Below are positions 17,892-26,246 of a stretch of DNA of 64,000 bases, in pieces. Under the pieces are notes generated by a model, which was not told the origin of the DNA, made no database searches, and saw nothing but the letters and a program-made list of their open reading frames with translations. This stretch comes from Streptomyces shenzhenensis (lineage in GTDB: Bacteria; Actinomycetota; Actinomycetes; Streptomycetales; Streptomycetaceae). The stretch is taken from NCBI RefSeq assembly GCF_021462265.1, contig NZ_JAJONF010000013.1:1-64000 (forward strand), in the 5' to 3' direction. How positions within the stretch are numbered: position 1 is the first letter of the stretch; every line of letters begins with the position of its first letter. Made by a program: the position numbers and the translations under genes.

Positions 17892-18773
17892 TCACACGAC
17901 CTGCCCCGCCGGCCTCTCCCCCAGCTCCCCGATGTCGGCCAGCATCCGGCCGCTGTCCGCCTCCCTCCCCGTGAACAGCCGGAACGCGTCCACGGCCTGG
18001 AACACGGCCATCCCGCCCCCGTCCAGCACGGCGCACCCCGATGCCCGTGCGGTCCGCACCAGTTCCGTCTCCAGGGGCCGGTACACCACCTCGGCCACCC
18101 ACAAACCGGGCCGCAGCAGCTCCGCGGGCAACGGCAGCCCCGGATGTGCGGCCATCCCGGTCGGCGTCGCGTGCACCAGCCCGTCCGCACCGGCCAGCAG
18201 TTCCGGCAGCCGGTCCAGGTCCGCGGGGACCGCGCGCCCCGCGCCGAAGTACTGGTTCAGGGACCCCGCGAGATCGACGGCCCGGTCGGCCAGCGCGTCC
18301 ACGACGGTGACCCGCTCCGCCCCCAGCGTGAGCGTCGCGTGCGCCACCGCGGCCCCCGCGCCCCCGGCGCCGAGCTGTACGACGCTCTCCAGCGGGGCGT
18401 CCGGCAGCCCCCGCGCGAACGACGCCGCGAACCCGGTCACGTCCGTGTTGTGGCCGACGGCCCTCCCGTCGGCCTCGAAGACCACCGTGTTGACCGCGCC
18501 GAGCGCCTCGGCCTGCGGGGCGAGGGCGTCCAGGTGCTCGATGACCAGCTGCTTGCAGGGGTGCGTGACGTTGAGTCCGTCGAAGCCGAGGTCACGCGCG
18601 GCCCGCACCAGCTCCCCCACGGCCTGCGGCGGCAGGCCGAGCACGTCGAGGTCGATCCGCCGGTACAGGTACCGCAGCCCCTGCCGGTCGGCCTCCCGCT
18701 CGTGCAGGGCCGGGCTGAGCGAGGGGCCGATGCCGGAACCGATCAGTCCGACGAGATACGAGTCCTTGGCCAC
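17892..18773 (-). CDS. Shikimate/quinate dehydrogenase (AroE family), catabolic context
   Basis: A 293-residue AroE-family dehydrogenase. The substrate-binding region shows SLSPALH (residues 18-24), the catalytic Lys74 in NVTHPCK and Asp111 in GHNTD, followed by an NAD(P)-binding domain with GAGGAGAA near residue 134. It lies directly before a QuiC-type dehydratase and near an MHS-family importer, so I infer a catabolic role oxidising shikimate or quinate rather than aromatic biosynthesis. The GTG start has GGGAGGG just ahead. The divergent TetR gene and a 24-bp dyad in the gap suggest repression in the absence of substrate. Confidence 0.88.
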   Translation of the reverse strand: MAKDSYLVGLIGSGIGPSLSPALHEREADRQGLRYLYRRIDLDVLGLPPQAVGELVRAARDLGFDGLNVTHPCKQLVIEHLDALAPQAEALGAVNTVVFEADGRAVGHNTDVTGFAASFARGLPDAPLESVVQLGAGGAGAAVAHATLTLGAERVTVVDALADRAVDLAGSLNQYFGAGRAVPADLDRLPELLAGADGLVHATPTGMAAHPGLPLPAELLRPGLWVAEVVYRPLETELVRTARASGCAVLDGGGMAVFQAVDAFRLFTGREADSGRMLADIGELGERPAGQVV

Positions 18774-18795
18774 GTGGCCCTCCCGAGCGACATCA

Positions 18796-18819
18796 CTAAT
18801 GTACGAACTAGTACGTTAG
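18796..18819. promoter_or_regulatory. TetR operator between shikimate dehydrogenase and its regulator
   Basis: A 24-bp dyad has outer arms CTAA (18796-18799) and TTAG (18816-18819) and inner GTAC on both sides; 9 of 12 pairs match. The same CTAA-N16-TTAG layout recurs at 19693-19716 before the importer gene. Confidence 0.6.
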
Positions 18820-18910
18820 CTATAGCACCCGGGGCGACAGCGTGGGAAGGCCTCTTCGGGAACGCCGGCGCGGCGGGCTTCTACAATCTCCGGCAACGGC
18901 CGCCCCCCGA

Positions 18911-18932
18911 AGGAACCCGATAGGAACCCGAT
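18911..18932 (+). repeat. Tandem duplication of a ribosome binding site
   Basis: AGGAACCCGAT occurs twice in tandem (18911-18921 and 18922-18932). Only the second copy runs into the ATG of the TetR gene, so the first is a spare Shine-Dalgarno element without a start codon. Confidence 0.8.
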
Positions 18933-19596
18933 GACCAGCGTCGAAGAACCGGCACAGACCAACGGGCGGCTGCGCGACGCCGCCCGCACGCGGGCCGAGA
19001 TCCTCGACGTGGCCACCCAGGAGTTCGCCCGGGCCGGCTACGACGGTGCCCGCGTCGACGAGATCGCGGCCCGCACCCGCACCACGAAGCGGATGATCTA
19101 CTACTACTTCGGCGGCAAGGAGCAGCTGTTCACGGCGGTCCTGGAGCGCGCGTACGGGGTGATCCGCGAGGCCGAGCAGCAACTGGACGTCGAGCACCTG
19201 GACCCGGTCGCGGCGATCCGCCGGCTCGCCGAGCTGACCTTCGACCATCACGAGCAGCACCCGGACTTCATCCGTCTGGTCAGCATCGAGAACATCCACG
19301 GCGCCGAGCACATCGCGGCCTCCGCGAAGCTCGGCAGGATGGGCTCGCCGGCGCTCGAGGTGATCCGCCGGATCCTGGCCGCCGGGCAGGAGTCCGGCCT
19401 GTTCACGGCCGACGTCGACGCCGTGGACCTGCACGCGATGATCAGTTCGTTCTGCTTCTTCCGGGTGGCGAACCGGCACACCTTCGGCGTCCTCTTCGGC
19501 CGTGACCTGGTGGACCCGGCGCAGCGCGGGCACTACCGGGCCATGCTCGGCGACATGGTGATCGCCTACCTCACCGCGGAGCGCGCGGCGGACTGA
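18931..19596 (+). CDS. TetR-family regulator of the quinate/shikimate genes
   Basis: A 221-residue TetR protein with the DNA-binding domain at about residues 18-65 (helix-turn-helix VDEIAARTRTTKRMIYYYF) and a C-terminal domain of the type with conserved FIRLVSIENIHG near residue 110. It is divergent from the shikimate dehydrogenase and upstream of the MHS symporter, with matching dyads at both promoters. I infer that it represses the whole uptake and catabolic set and releases DNA on binding a pathway compound. A hairpin follows its stop. Confidence 0.9.
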   Translation: MTSVEEPAQTNGRLRDAARTRAEILDVATQEFARAGYDGARVDEIAARTRTTKRMIYYYFGGKEQLFTAVLERAYGVIREAEQQLDVEHLDPVAAIRRLAELTFDHHEQHPDFIRLVSIENIHGAEHIAASAKLGRMGSPALEVIRRILAAGQESGLFTADVDAVDLHAMISSFCFFRVANRHTFGVLFGRDLVDPAQRGHYRAMLGDMVIAYLTAERAAD

Positions 19597-19605
19597 GCGC
19601 GCCGG

Positions 19606-19623
19606 CCGCCGGACACCCGGCGG
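19606..19623 (+). terminator. Short hairpin after the TetR gene
   Basis: CCGCCGG (19606-19612) and CCGGCGG (19617-19623) form a 7-bp stem with a 4-base loop, 10 bases after the stop. Confidence 0.45.
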
Positions 19624-19648
19624 GACCGGACGGGTCCGGCACGGCCTC

Positions 19649-19716
19649 TTGACACCGGGGAAACGCGAGCGCAACATCCGTACCCATCGCGACTAACTAC
19701 CCAGTGGGTTAATTAG
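19649..19716 (+). promoter_or_regulatory. Promoter and TetR-type operator of the MHS symporter
   Basis: TTGACA (19649-19654), 17 bases and CAACAT (19672-19677) form a good promoter. A 24-bp dyad with CTAA (19693-19696) and TTAG (19713-19716) arms lies just behind the expected transcription start, where a bound repressor would block elongation. Its layout matches the operator at 18796-18819. Confidence 0.55.
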
Positions 19717-19814
19717 CGTCCGCCCCTGGTCCGCCGACCCGTCATCCCTGGGAACCGGCCCTCTCCCCCGCCGCTCACTCCGCTTACGTTGGAGTTCCCC
19801 GAAGGAGCACCGCC

Positions 19815-21176
19815 GTGTCCGTCCCCGCCCAGTCCGCCGCCACCGCCGTACCACCCGGTGGCCAGCCGAGGAAGGCCGCCCTGGCCGCCTGGATCGGCAG
19901 CGCCCTGGAGTACTACGACTTCTTCATCTACGGCAGCGCGGCCGCGCTGATCTTCCCGAAGGTCTTCTTCGACGACTCGGACCCGGCCACCGCCACCCTG
20001 CTCTCGCTGGCCACGTTCGGTGTGGCGTACGCGGCCCGGCCGGTCGGGGCGCTGTTCCTCGGACATTTCGGGGACCGGATCGGCCGTAAGAAGATCATGG
20101 TCTTCACGCTGCTGCTGATGGGGCTGTCGACGTTTCTGATCGGCTGCCTGCCCACCCGCGCCCAGGTGGGCGGCCTCGCCCCGGTGCTGCTGGTGCTGTG
20201 CCGGGTGCTGCAGGGCATCTCGGCGGCGGGTGAGCAGGCCAGCGCCAGTTCGATGAGCCTGGAACACGCGCCGCCGAACCGGCGCGGCTTCTTCACCAGC
20301 TTCACGCTCAGCGGCACGCAGGGCGGTCAGCTGATCGCCACTCTCGTCTTCATCCCGGTCTCACAGATGCCCGAGGACCAGCTGATGTCCTGGGGCTGGC
20401 GGCTGCCGTTCTGGCTGAGTGTCGCGGTGGCCGTGGCCGGCTGGTTCATCCGGCGCAGGCTTCAGGAGACCCCGGCCTTCGCCCGGCAGACGGCGAGCGA
20501 AGGTGTCGTACGGCTGCCGCTGGTGACACTGCTGCGATACCACTGGGCGGACGTGCTGCGGGTGGTCGCGGGCGCGCTGATCGCCTCGGTGAGCACGATC
20601 TTCACGGTCTGGGCGCTGGCGTACGCGACGAGCGACTCGGTCGGGATGTCCAGGACGTCGATGCTGTGGGTGGGCGCGCTGGCGAACCTGGTGGCGCTGG
20701 GCGCGATCCCGGCGTGGGCCACGCTGTCGGACCGGATCGGCCGGCGGCCGGTGTACCTGATCGGCGCGGTGGGCAGCGCGGTGGCGATGTCCGGTTACCT
20801 GTGGGCGATCTCCACCGGCTCCTACCCGCTGATCATGCTCCTCGGGATCGTCGCCTTCGGTGTCGTCTACAGCGCGGCGAACGGTGTCTGGCCGTCCTTC
20901 TACGGAGAGATGTTCTCCACCCGGGTGCGGCTGTCGGGCATGGCGATCGGTACCCAGATCGGGTTCGCGGTGGCCGGGTTCGCGGTGACCTTCGCGGCAC
21001 GGATCGCGGGCCCGGGCGGCGACGACTGGTCGGCGGTGGCGCTGTTCACGGCCGCGCTGTGCGTGCCGCCGGTGATCGCGGCGCTGTCGGCCCGCGAGAC
21101 CCACACGGTACCGACCGAACTGCTCGGCGAGCGTCCGGGTACGGAGGCGGCGCGGCCGGAGACCGTGACGGCCTGA
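19815..21176 (+). CDS. MHS-family MFS symporter, probable shikimate/quinate importer
   Basis: A 453-residue major facilitator of the metabolite:H+ symporter family, with 12 predicted helices. Family hallmarks are WIGSALEYYDFFIYG in helix 1 (about 26-40), the helix 2-3 loop GHFGDRIGRKK (about 77-87) and DRIGRRPVY near residue 307. ShiA, the shikimate importer, is in this family. Position beside shikimate dehydrogenase, QuiC and their TetR regulator supports import of shikimate, quinate or dehydroshikimate. The GTG start has AAGGAG at good distance. The last 20 codons lie inside a 92-bp repeat that recurs 299 bases downstream. Confidence 0.85.
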   Translation: MSVPAQSAATAVPPGGQPRKAALAAWIGSALEYYDFFIYGSAAALIFPKVFFDDSDPATATLLSLATFGVAYAARPVGALFLGHFGDRIGRKKIMVFTLLLMGLSTFLIGCLPTRAQVGGLAPVLLVLCRVLQGISAAGEQASASSMSLEHAPPNRRGFFTSFTLSGTQGGQLIATLVFIPVSQMPEDQLMSWGWRLPFWLSVAVAVAGWFIRRRLQETPAFARQTASEGVVRLPLVTLLRYHWADVLRVVAGALIASVSTIFTVWALAYATSDSVGMSRTSMLWVGALANLVALGAIPAWATLSDRIGRRPVYLIGAVGSAVAMSGYLWAISTGSYPLIMLLGIVAFGVVYSAANGVWPSFYGEMFSTRVRLSGMAIGTQIGFAVAGFAVTFAARIAGPGGDDWSAVALFTAALCVPPVIAALSARETHTVPTELLGERPGTEAARPETVTA

Positions 21177-21207
21177 ACCGGTCGCGTGGGCACGTGAGGT
21201 GGCTGCC
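21116..21207 (+). repeat. 92-bp direct repeat, copy 1 (3' end of the symporter)
   Basis: This segment covers the last codons of the symporter (ending ARPETVTA) and 31 bases beyond. It recurs at 21415-21506 with identity except for two single bases and a four-base patch at 21141-21144. Confidence 0.9.
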
Positions 21208-21314
21208 GACGTCGATGCCGGCGAACGCGTTGCCGACACCCGCGTACTGGGTGGAGCCGGTGCCATACAGCGCGGCGGCCGTGTTCAGCGCGGCGGTACG
21301 GGCAGCGGCGTAGT
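21208..21314 (-). pseudogene. C-terminal remnant of an M4 (thermolysin-family) metallopeptidase
   Basis: The minus strand encodes about 35 residues, HYAAARTAALNTAAALYG followed by TGSTQYAGVGNAFAGIDV, which closely match the C-terminal end of Streptomyces M4 proteases (pattern YAAARxAxLxAAxxLYGxxSxxYxxVxxAxxxxxV). There is no start, catalytic domain or signal upstream, and the frame runs into unrelated sequence on both sides. It lies exactly between the two 92-bp repeats. The rest of the 21177-21592 gap shows no gene. Confidence 0.6.
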
Positions 21315-21414
21315 GCGCGAGGAGCGGCCGACACGCGTCCGCCCGGGCCGGTGCCCGGGCGGACCACGGCCGTCACCCGTGCCGGAGGTCCGGGCCGACG
21401 CGGGCCGGGCCGAG

Positions 21415-21506
21415 CGAGCTGCTCGGCGGGCGTCCGGGTGCTCAGGCGGCGCGGCCGGAGACCGTGACGGCCTGAACCGGTCGCGTGGGCACGTGAGGTG
21501 GCTGCC
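21415..21506 (+). repeat. 92-bp direct repeat, copy 2 (orphan symporter 3' end)
   Basis: A second copy of the symporter C-terminus (ELLGGRPGAQAARPETVTA, then TGA) has no upstream coding sequence of that family. It therefore looks like a leftover of a duplication or of a replaced second symporter gene. Confidence 0.85.
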
Positions 21507-21592
21507 ACGGTCCGGAACCGGCCGTCTGACGCCGCCTCGGCCGGCGCGTCGATCCTGCCGGGCCGCGTGCAGCGGGCCGGGAACCGAGTGAC

Positions 21593-23779
21593 TCAGCCGG
21601 ACACCAGCAGCTCCGTCCAGTCCTTCGCCACCCGCTCCAGCGAGAACCCCTCCCGCACCTGTTGGCGGGCCGCCGCCCCGGCGGCCCGCCAGTCGTCCTG
21701 CTCGGCGAGGCCGGCGATGGCGTCGGCCATCGCCTCGGGGGTTTCGTGGATCCAGCGCCGGTCGTAGATCTCGTCCGCGCCGGGCCACGGCAGCAGCGCG
21801 GGTACCGCGCCGGAGGCCATGCCCTCGGCCGGGGCGAGGTGGAAGCTCTCGTCGTCGCTGGTGGACAGGACGTGCCCGACGCGGCGCAGCCAGTTGGCCA
21901 CGTCAGGGCCGAACTGGTCGAAGACGACGGCCCCTTCGAGCAGCGGCGAGGTCTGCATGCGGCGCAGGATCGCGTCGTAGTGCTCGCGCTCCGCGGGCTT
22001 GTTCCAGATCCACCAGTACTCCCACGGCGGCTTGGACTTGACCGAGAGGTGCCAGCGGCGGTCCCGGGCCCGCAGGGCTTCGAGGACGTCGAGGCCGAGG
22101 TCTAGGCGTTTGCGGCTGGGCGCGATGCCGATCATGCCGAGCCGGTGGCGGGCGCCGGGCGCCTTGGGCCGGTCGAGCTGGTGCACGTCGACCCAGTTGC
22201 CGATCGTGGTGATCTTCGCGGCGGGCCAGCCGGTGCGGTCCCGGGTGGCACGGGCGTAGTACGGGCTGACGCACACCACCCGGTCGACGGCGTCGATGTC
22301 CACCTGGCGCGGGTATCCGGCGTCGAGTTCGAAACGGTGCAGGCGCACGATCAGCCTGCTGCCGCGCCGCTTGTGGCGGCTGTACCAGATCGCCGCCGGG
22401 CCGCACCACTCGACGACGACCACGTCGGCCCAGGCGGCGAGTTCGCGGCCGGCGGCCGCGTCGTGCTGGGCGAGCGCCGGCCAGGCGTCGATCCGGACGT
22501 CGAGGCCGGGCAGCGCGCGGAGATGGTCGAGGAGGCGGGTGAGGAACTTCAGGTCGTGGCCGGCGACGCCGACCCGCAGCGGGCGGGCCCGGGCGGTGAC
22601 GGCGGCGGGCGCGGCCGGGAAGGCGCGGTCGAGGTGGCCGCGCCAGCGGGCCGCCGCGGCCTCCATGGTGTACTCCCGGGCGGCCGCCGCGCACCGGCCG
22701 GCGGCGAGCTGCCGGGCCTGCGTGTCGCGGACGGCGACGCGGACGGCGTCCGCCGCGTCCGCGAGGGTGGCGCCGCCCGGTACGAACAGGGGGTAGTCGG
22801 CGCCGAGCAGTGCCTCGTGGGCGGGGGTGCGGTTGAGCACGACGGGCAGGCCGACGGAGCCGAACTCCAGGACCTTGGTGGAGAGTTCGAGGCTCGCGTC
22901 GAGGGAGGTGTCGCGCCAGCCGAGGCCGAGGTCGCAGTCGGCGGCGAGGCGCATGGCCTCCTCGCGGGGCACGCCGCCGTGGTGCACGACCTCGGGGGTG
23001 GTGGTGAGCGCCTCGGCCATGGCGGTGTCGAAGCCGGGGTGGGCCGGGTCCTTGTGGATCTTGTCGCCGACGGTGTGCAGTTCGGCCCGGATGCCGCGCT
23101 CCGCCAGCAGTGCGGGCAGCCGGGTCATGGGCAGGGTGTTCCAGCGGGGCGCGAACTTGCCGGTGTAGACGAGGCGTACCGGATCGTGCAGGCCGTTGCG
23201 GTCCGGGACCGGGAAGCCGGGTTCGGGCACCGCGGGCGGGCTGAGCACGGACCGCCCGCAGGCCTCCGGCACCCAGGCCTCCAGGAAGCAGCGCAACTCC
23301 TCCGTCTGGCAAAGCAGTTGCCGGCAGGCGGTGGCGATGCGGGCGAGGTCGGCACGGGCCTCCTCGGTCATCTGGGCCGGGGACTGCGGGATGTCGGTGA
23401 GGTAGGCCCAGATCCGGCCGTCGAAGGCGCCGTCGCCGGCGATCTGCTTCACCAGCCTGCGGCCGCGCAGCACCAGCAGGTCGCAGGGCTCCTCCGCGTC
23501 GAGCCGGGCGAGCAGCCGCGAGGCCTGGAGGGGCGAGAGGGGGTGCGCGCCCTGGCCGGGGACGAGGTGTTCCTCGTACGGCCGCACCACGGTGACGCCG
23601 GGCAGTCCGGCCAGTGGGTCGGTCAGCCTGCCCGTCTCGACGGGGGCCTTGAGGACGAGGCGGGTCCGGCAGCCCGCGCGGGACAGCGCCTGCACCGTCG
23701 ACTGGGCCCAGACGGCGGAGCCGTCGATGAGGTTGAGGTCCACGTCGCCGTAGACGAGCGCCCGGAGGGTGCGGGTCAT
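21593..23779 (-). CDS. Double GT-B glycosyltransferase (two GT4-like halves)
   Basis: A 728-residue cytoplasmic protein made of two glycosyltransferase modules. The first (about 1-385) has the donor-side pattern SLELSTKVLEFGSVGLPVV. The second (about 395-728) shows an N-terminal lobe with DVVVVEWCG and a donor motif FHLAPAEGMASGAVPAL near residue 660. Dual transferases often add two sugars in turn during polysaccharide repeat assembly. The frame is open to 24415, but the ATG at 23779 overlaps the stop of the upstream gene (ATGA) and has AAAGGA ahead. It is the last gene of the four-gene minus-strand glycan operon that starts with wecB. Confidence 0.85.
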   Translation of the reverse strand: MTRTLRALVYGDVDLNLIDGSAVWAQSTVQALSRAGCRTRLVLKAPVETGRLTDPLAGLPGVTVVRPYEEHLVPGQGAHPLSPLQASRLLARLDAEEPCDLLVLRGRRLVKQIAGDGAFDGRIWAYLTDIPQSPAQMTEEARADLARIATACRQLLCQTEELRCFLEAWVPEACGRSVLSPPAVPEPGFPVPDRNGLHDPVRLVYTGKFAPRWNTLPMTRLPALLAERGIRAELHTVGDKIHKDPAHPGFDTAMAEALTTTPEVVHHGGVPREEAMRLAADCDLGLGWRDTSLDASLELSTKVLEFGSVGLPVVLNRTPAHEALLGADYPLFVPGGATLADAADAVRVAVRDTQARQLAAGRCAAAAREYTMEAAAARWRGHLDRAFPAAPAAVTARARPLRVGVAGHDLKFLTRLLDHLRALPGLDVRIDAWPALAQHDAAAGRELAAWADVVVVEWCGPAAIWYSRHKRRGSRLIVRLHRFELDAGYPRQVDIDAVDRVVCVSPYYARATRDRTGWPAAKITTIGNWVDVHQLDRPKAPGARHRLGMIGIAPSRKRLDLGLDVLEALRARDRRWHLSVKSKPPWEYWWIWNKPAEREHYDAILRRMQTSPLLEGAVVFDQFGPDVANWLRRVGHVLSTSDDESFHLAPAEGMASGAVPALLPWPGADEIYDRRWIHETPEAMADAIAGLAEQDDWRAAGAAARQQVREGFSLERVAKDWTELLVSG

Positions 23780-25584
23780 GACGGTTCCTTTCCACGCACG
23801 GCGAACAGGCGGTGCCCGGCACGTGACCAGTTCTCCGGCGGGACGCCGGAGTCCAGGAGCGACCGGCGGACGAGCAGCGGGCGCAGGGCCGGTACGAAGG
23901 CGTAGTCGTCGGCGGCGGGGGTGTGGCCCACCGCGTCGGCGCCCGAGAACTCCTGGGCGCAGAGCAGGTCGAGCAGGAGGGTGTCCGGGCGGTCCTCGGT
24001 CAGGTCCGTCCAGTCGGCGACCCAGGGGGCGGTGGGCGGTCCGGCGTGGACGGCGACCGAGGCGGCGGTGAGTTCGTCGAGGGCGAGGCCCGCCGGATCG
24101 GCGACGACCACCTCGGCCGGCCGGTGCAGCTGGCCGAGCGCCTGGGCGACGAGCCGGGCCACGTCGGTGGCGTCGCGGGGCGCCGCCAGCACGGCGACCC
24201 GGCGTTCGGCGAGCGGGTCGGGGCCGCCGGTGAGTGCGGCCAGCCGGGCCAGCCGGACCCGGGTGCTGTCCTGCAGGAAGACGTCCCGGAGCCGGTCCCG
24301 GCCGTCGGTGACCGGGTCGAGGCGGCACAGCGCCGTGCCGGTGTCGCCGTCGAGGACGGTGTCCCAGGGCAGCTGGGAGAGCCCCGGGGCGGACGACGCC
24401 GGGCCGTCCCGCCACAGCACCGCCGTACGGCCCAGTCCCCTCGCCCGGGAGATCAGTTCGGCCAGCCGCCGGTCCAGGTCGGGGGCGAGTGCGGTGCCGG
24501 TGAGGGACCAGGGGCCGTCATGGGCCGCGCAGGCGCTCAGCTGGACCAGGAAGACGTCCGGGTCGGTGCGTTCGACCAGCAGCCGTCCGTCGTGCGGCAG
24601 CACCCGGCTGACCACCGCGTCCGCCGCGAAGTCCTGGGCGGTGCGGTCGGTGAGCACGCCGGTGATCACCAGCCGGTCGCGGGGCGCCACGGACAGGGCG
24701 CGGTGGGAGAGGTGGAAGCGGTCGTCGGTCCGCGGCTCCGGGGCGGGCGCGGGGACCAGGGTGCCGGAGGACCGGCCCTTGGCCTTCCGCTGCCGCCACA
24801 GCCCGTACAGCTCGCCCGGCAGCCGGGCCGCGCCGCGCTTCGGCGACCGGGCCGCCGACACCAGCGCCTTGCCGATCCGCAGCGAGGTGGAGCCCTCCAG
24901 CATGGCCACCCGTGCCTCCAGCACGCCGGTCCGCTCCCGGGCCCGGCGCAGCGCGGCGGAGAGCTGGTCCTTGTCCCGCAGGGCGGCGGCGAGCCGTTCG
25001 GCGAGGCCGTCCTCGCGGGCGGACTCCAGGGCGCGGGCGGTGTCCTCGGCGGCCCGTTCCAGGTCGATCAGGCGGGCCCGCTGGGAGCGGGAGACGAAGT
25101 CGGCGAGGACGTACTCGTCGGCGATCCGCAGCGCGGTGGCGAAGCCGTCGGCCGGCAGCGGGCGGCCGAACCAGTCGTGCGGCGGCAGGAGTTCCTCGGT
25201 GCACGCGAACACCGCGCCGGAGTGCAGATGCGTGTAGCCGAGCGAGGCGGCGTGCAGCACCTGGCAGCGGTGCGCCACCAGCGCGTCGAGCAGGCGGTGG
25301 TAGGGCAGGTCGGTGCCGGGGTGGCCGAAGACGATCAGGCCGCGGCCGCCGGGCCGCATCCGTTCCAGTGCGGCGAGACAGTCCGCCTCGGCCCCGTGCA
25401 GGGCGAGGTCCGGGCCGTAGCAGAGGAGCATCAGCTCCCCCTCGCCGACGGGCTGTTCGTGCCGGGTGAGTCCGACGCCGGGCGGCAGGTGCAGATAGGG
25501 GTCGAGACGCAGGCCGCCGCTGGTCGCGTCCACGACCGAGGTCACGTCGTCCAGGTGCGGGTGGAGCAGATCGGTCAGGCGCAT
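23776..25584 (-). CDS. Coiled-coil protein of the glycan cluster, function unknown
   Basis: A 602-residue protein I do not recognise as a defined enzyme. Residues about 1-160 look like a degenerate alpha/beta domain resembling a methyltransferase fold (LLCYGPD, RPGGRGLIVFGH). Residues about 165-235 are rich in Arg, Glu, Ala and Leu with heptads, a probable coiled coil. The segment LEGSTSLRIGKALVSAARSP near residue 230 is of a kind often found in polysaccharide-synthesis proteins. Residues about 290-600 form a further alpha/beta region. It has no signal peptide or membrane helix. Start and stop overlap both neighbours, so it is translated with the methyltransferase and the double glycosyltransferase and probably acts with them. 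Confidence 0.75.
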   Translation of the reverse strand: MRLTDLLHPHLDDVTSVVDATSGGLRLDPYLHLPPGVGLTRHEQPVGEGELMLLCYGPDLALHGAEADCLAALERMRPGGRGLIVFGHPGTDLPYHRLLDALVAHRCQVLHAASLGYTHLHSGAVFACTEELLPPHDWFGRPLPADGFATALRIADEYVLADFVSRSQRARLIDLERAAEDTARALESAREDGLAERLAAALRDKDQLSAALRRARERTGVLEARVAMLEGSTSLRIGKALVSAARSPKRGAARLPGELYGLWRQRKAKGRSSGTLVPAPAPEPRTDDRFHLSHRALSVAPRDRLVITGVLTDRTAQDFAADAVVSRVLPHDGRLLVERTDPDVFLVQLSACAAHDGPWSLTGTALAPDLDRRLAELISRARGLGRTAVLWRDGPASSAPGLSQLPWDTVLDGDTGTALCRLDPVTDGRDRLRDVFLQDSTRVRLARLAALTGGPDPLAERRVAVLAAPRDATDVARLVAQALGQLHRPAEVVVADPAGLALDELTAASVAVHAGPPTAPWVADWTDLTEDRPDTLLLDLLCAQEFSGADAVGHTPAADDYAFVPALRPLLVRRSLLDSGVPPENWSRAGHRLFAVRGKEPS

Positions 25585-26246
25585 CAGCGGGTCCTTGTGA
25601 AGACATGGAAGCCGACCCGGTTCTCGCGGAAGCCGTACGGCCGGAAGAGGGTGTGGCTCAGGCCCAGGGGTTCGAGTTCCGCGCGGTACGCGGCGACCGG
25701 CCGGTGCAGGATGTAGTCGCCGCGCGGGACGGGTTCGTCGGTGTTCTCGTCGGTGACGATCAGCCGGCCGGTGATCCGCACGAGTGAGGCGAGGTTGCGC
25801 AGGCTCGCCGCCCACGCGGCGTCGTCCAGGACGTGGAAGAGGACGTCCACGCACATCACCACGTCGTAGAGCCAGGGGCTGCGCCACTCGTCGAGGGCGG
25901 CGACGCGGTAGCGGGGGCCGCCGCCGGTGGTCCGGGCGTGGCGGACGGCCTCCTCGCTGGCGTCGAAGGCGTCGACGTGGTGGCCGCAGCGGGCGAGGGA
26001 GCGGGCGAAGTGCCCTTTGCCGCAGCCCGCGTCGAGGACGAACAGCGGGGCGGCGGGGCTGGACAGGTCGCCGATCAGGGTGAGGAGCTGGCCGAGCCGG
26101 ATCGCGTAGAAGATCTCGTTGCCGGGCCGGTCCAGGCCGATGTGGCCGCCGGAGGCGAGGTCGTCGCGTTCGCGGTGCCGGTTGTCCCAGTAGGTGAGGG
26201 GGGCGTCGGTGTAGGTGCCGGCAGGGGTGCGGACGGCGTCAGTCAT
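25584..26246 (-). CDS. Class I SAM-dependent methyltransferase
   Basis: A 220-residue methyltransferase with the SAM-binding motif I FVLDAGCGKGHF (about 68-79), acidic motif VDAFDASEEAV and motif LYDVVMCVDVLFHV (about 125). It lies between wecB and the coiled-coil gene with overlaps of a few bases on both sides, so it probably methylates a sugar of the glycan or its lipid-linked intermediate. The acceptor is unknown. Confidence 0.85.
   Translation of the reverse strand: MTDAVRTPAGTYTDAPLTYWDNRHRERDDLASGGHIGLDRPGNEIFYAIRLGQLLTLIGDLSSPAAPLFVLDAGCGKGHFARSLARCGHHVDAFDASEEAVRHARTTGGGPRYRVAALDEWRSPWLYDVVMCVDVLFHVLDDAAWAASLRNLASLVRITGRLIVTDENTDEPVPRGDYILHRPVAAYRAELEPLGLSHTLFRPYGFRENRVGFHVFTRTR

Noticed and set aside
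21285..21788. Minus-strand frame across the end of the double glycosyltransferase
   Set aside because: It overlaps the true gene in another frame and has low-complexity Arg/Gly/Pro composition. The M4 remnant lies in a different frame.
22145..23905. A 586-codon plus-strand frame opposite the double glycosyltransferase
   Set aside because: Composition is that of an antisense shadow, with no recognisable domain; the minus-strand protein has clear glycosyltransferase motifs.
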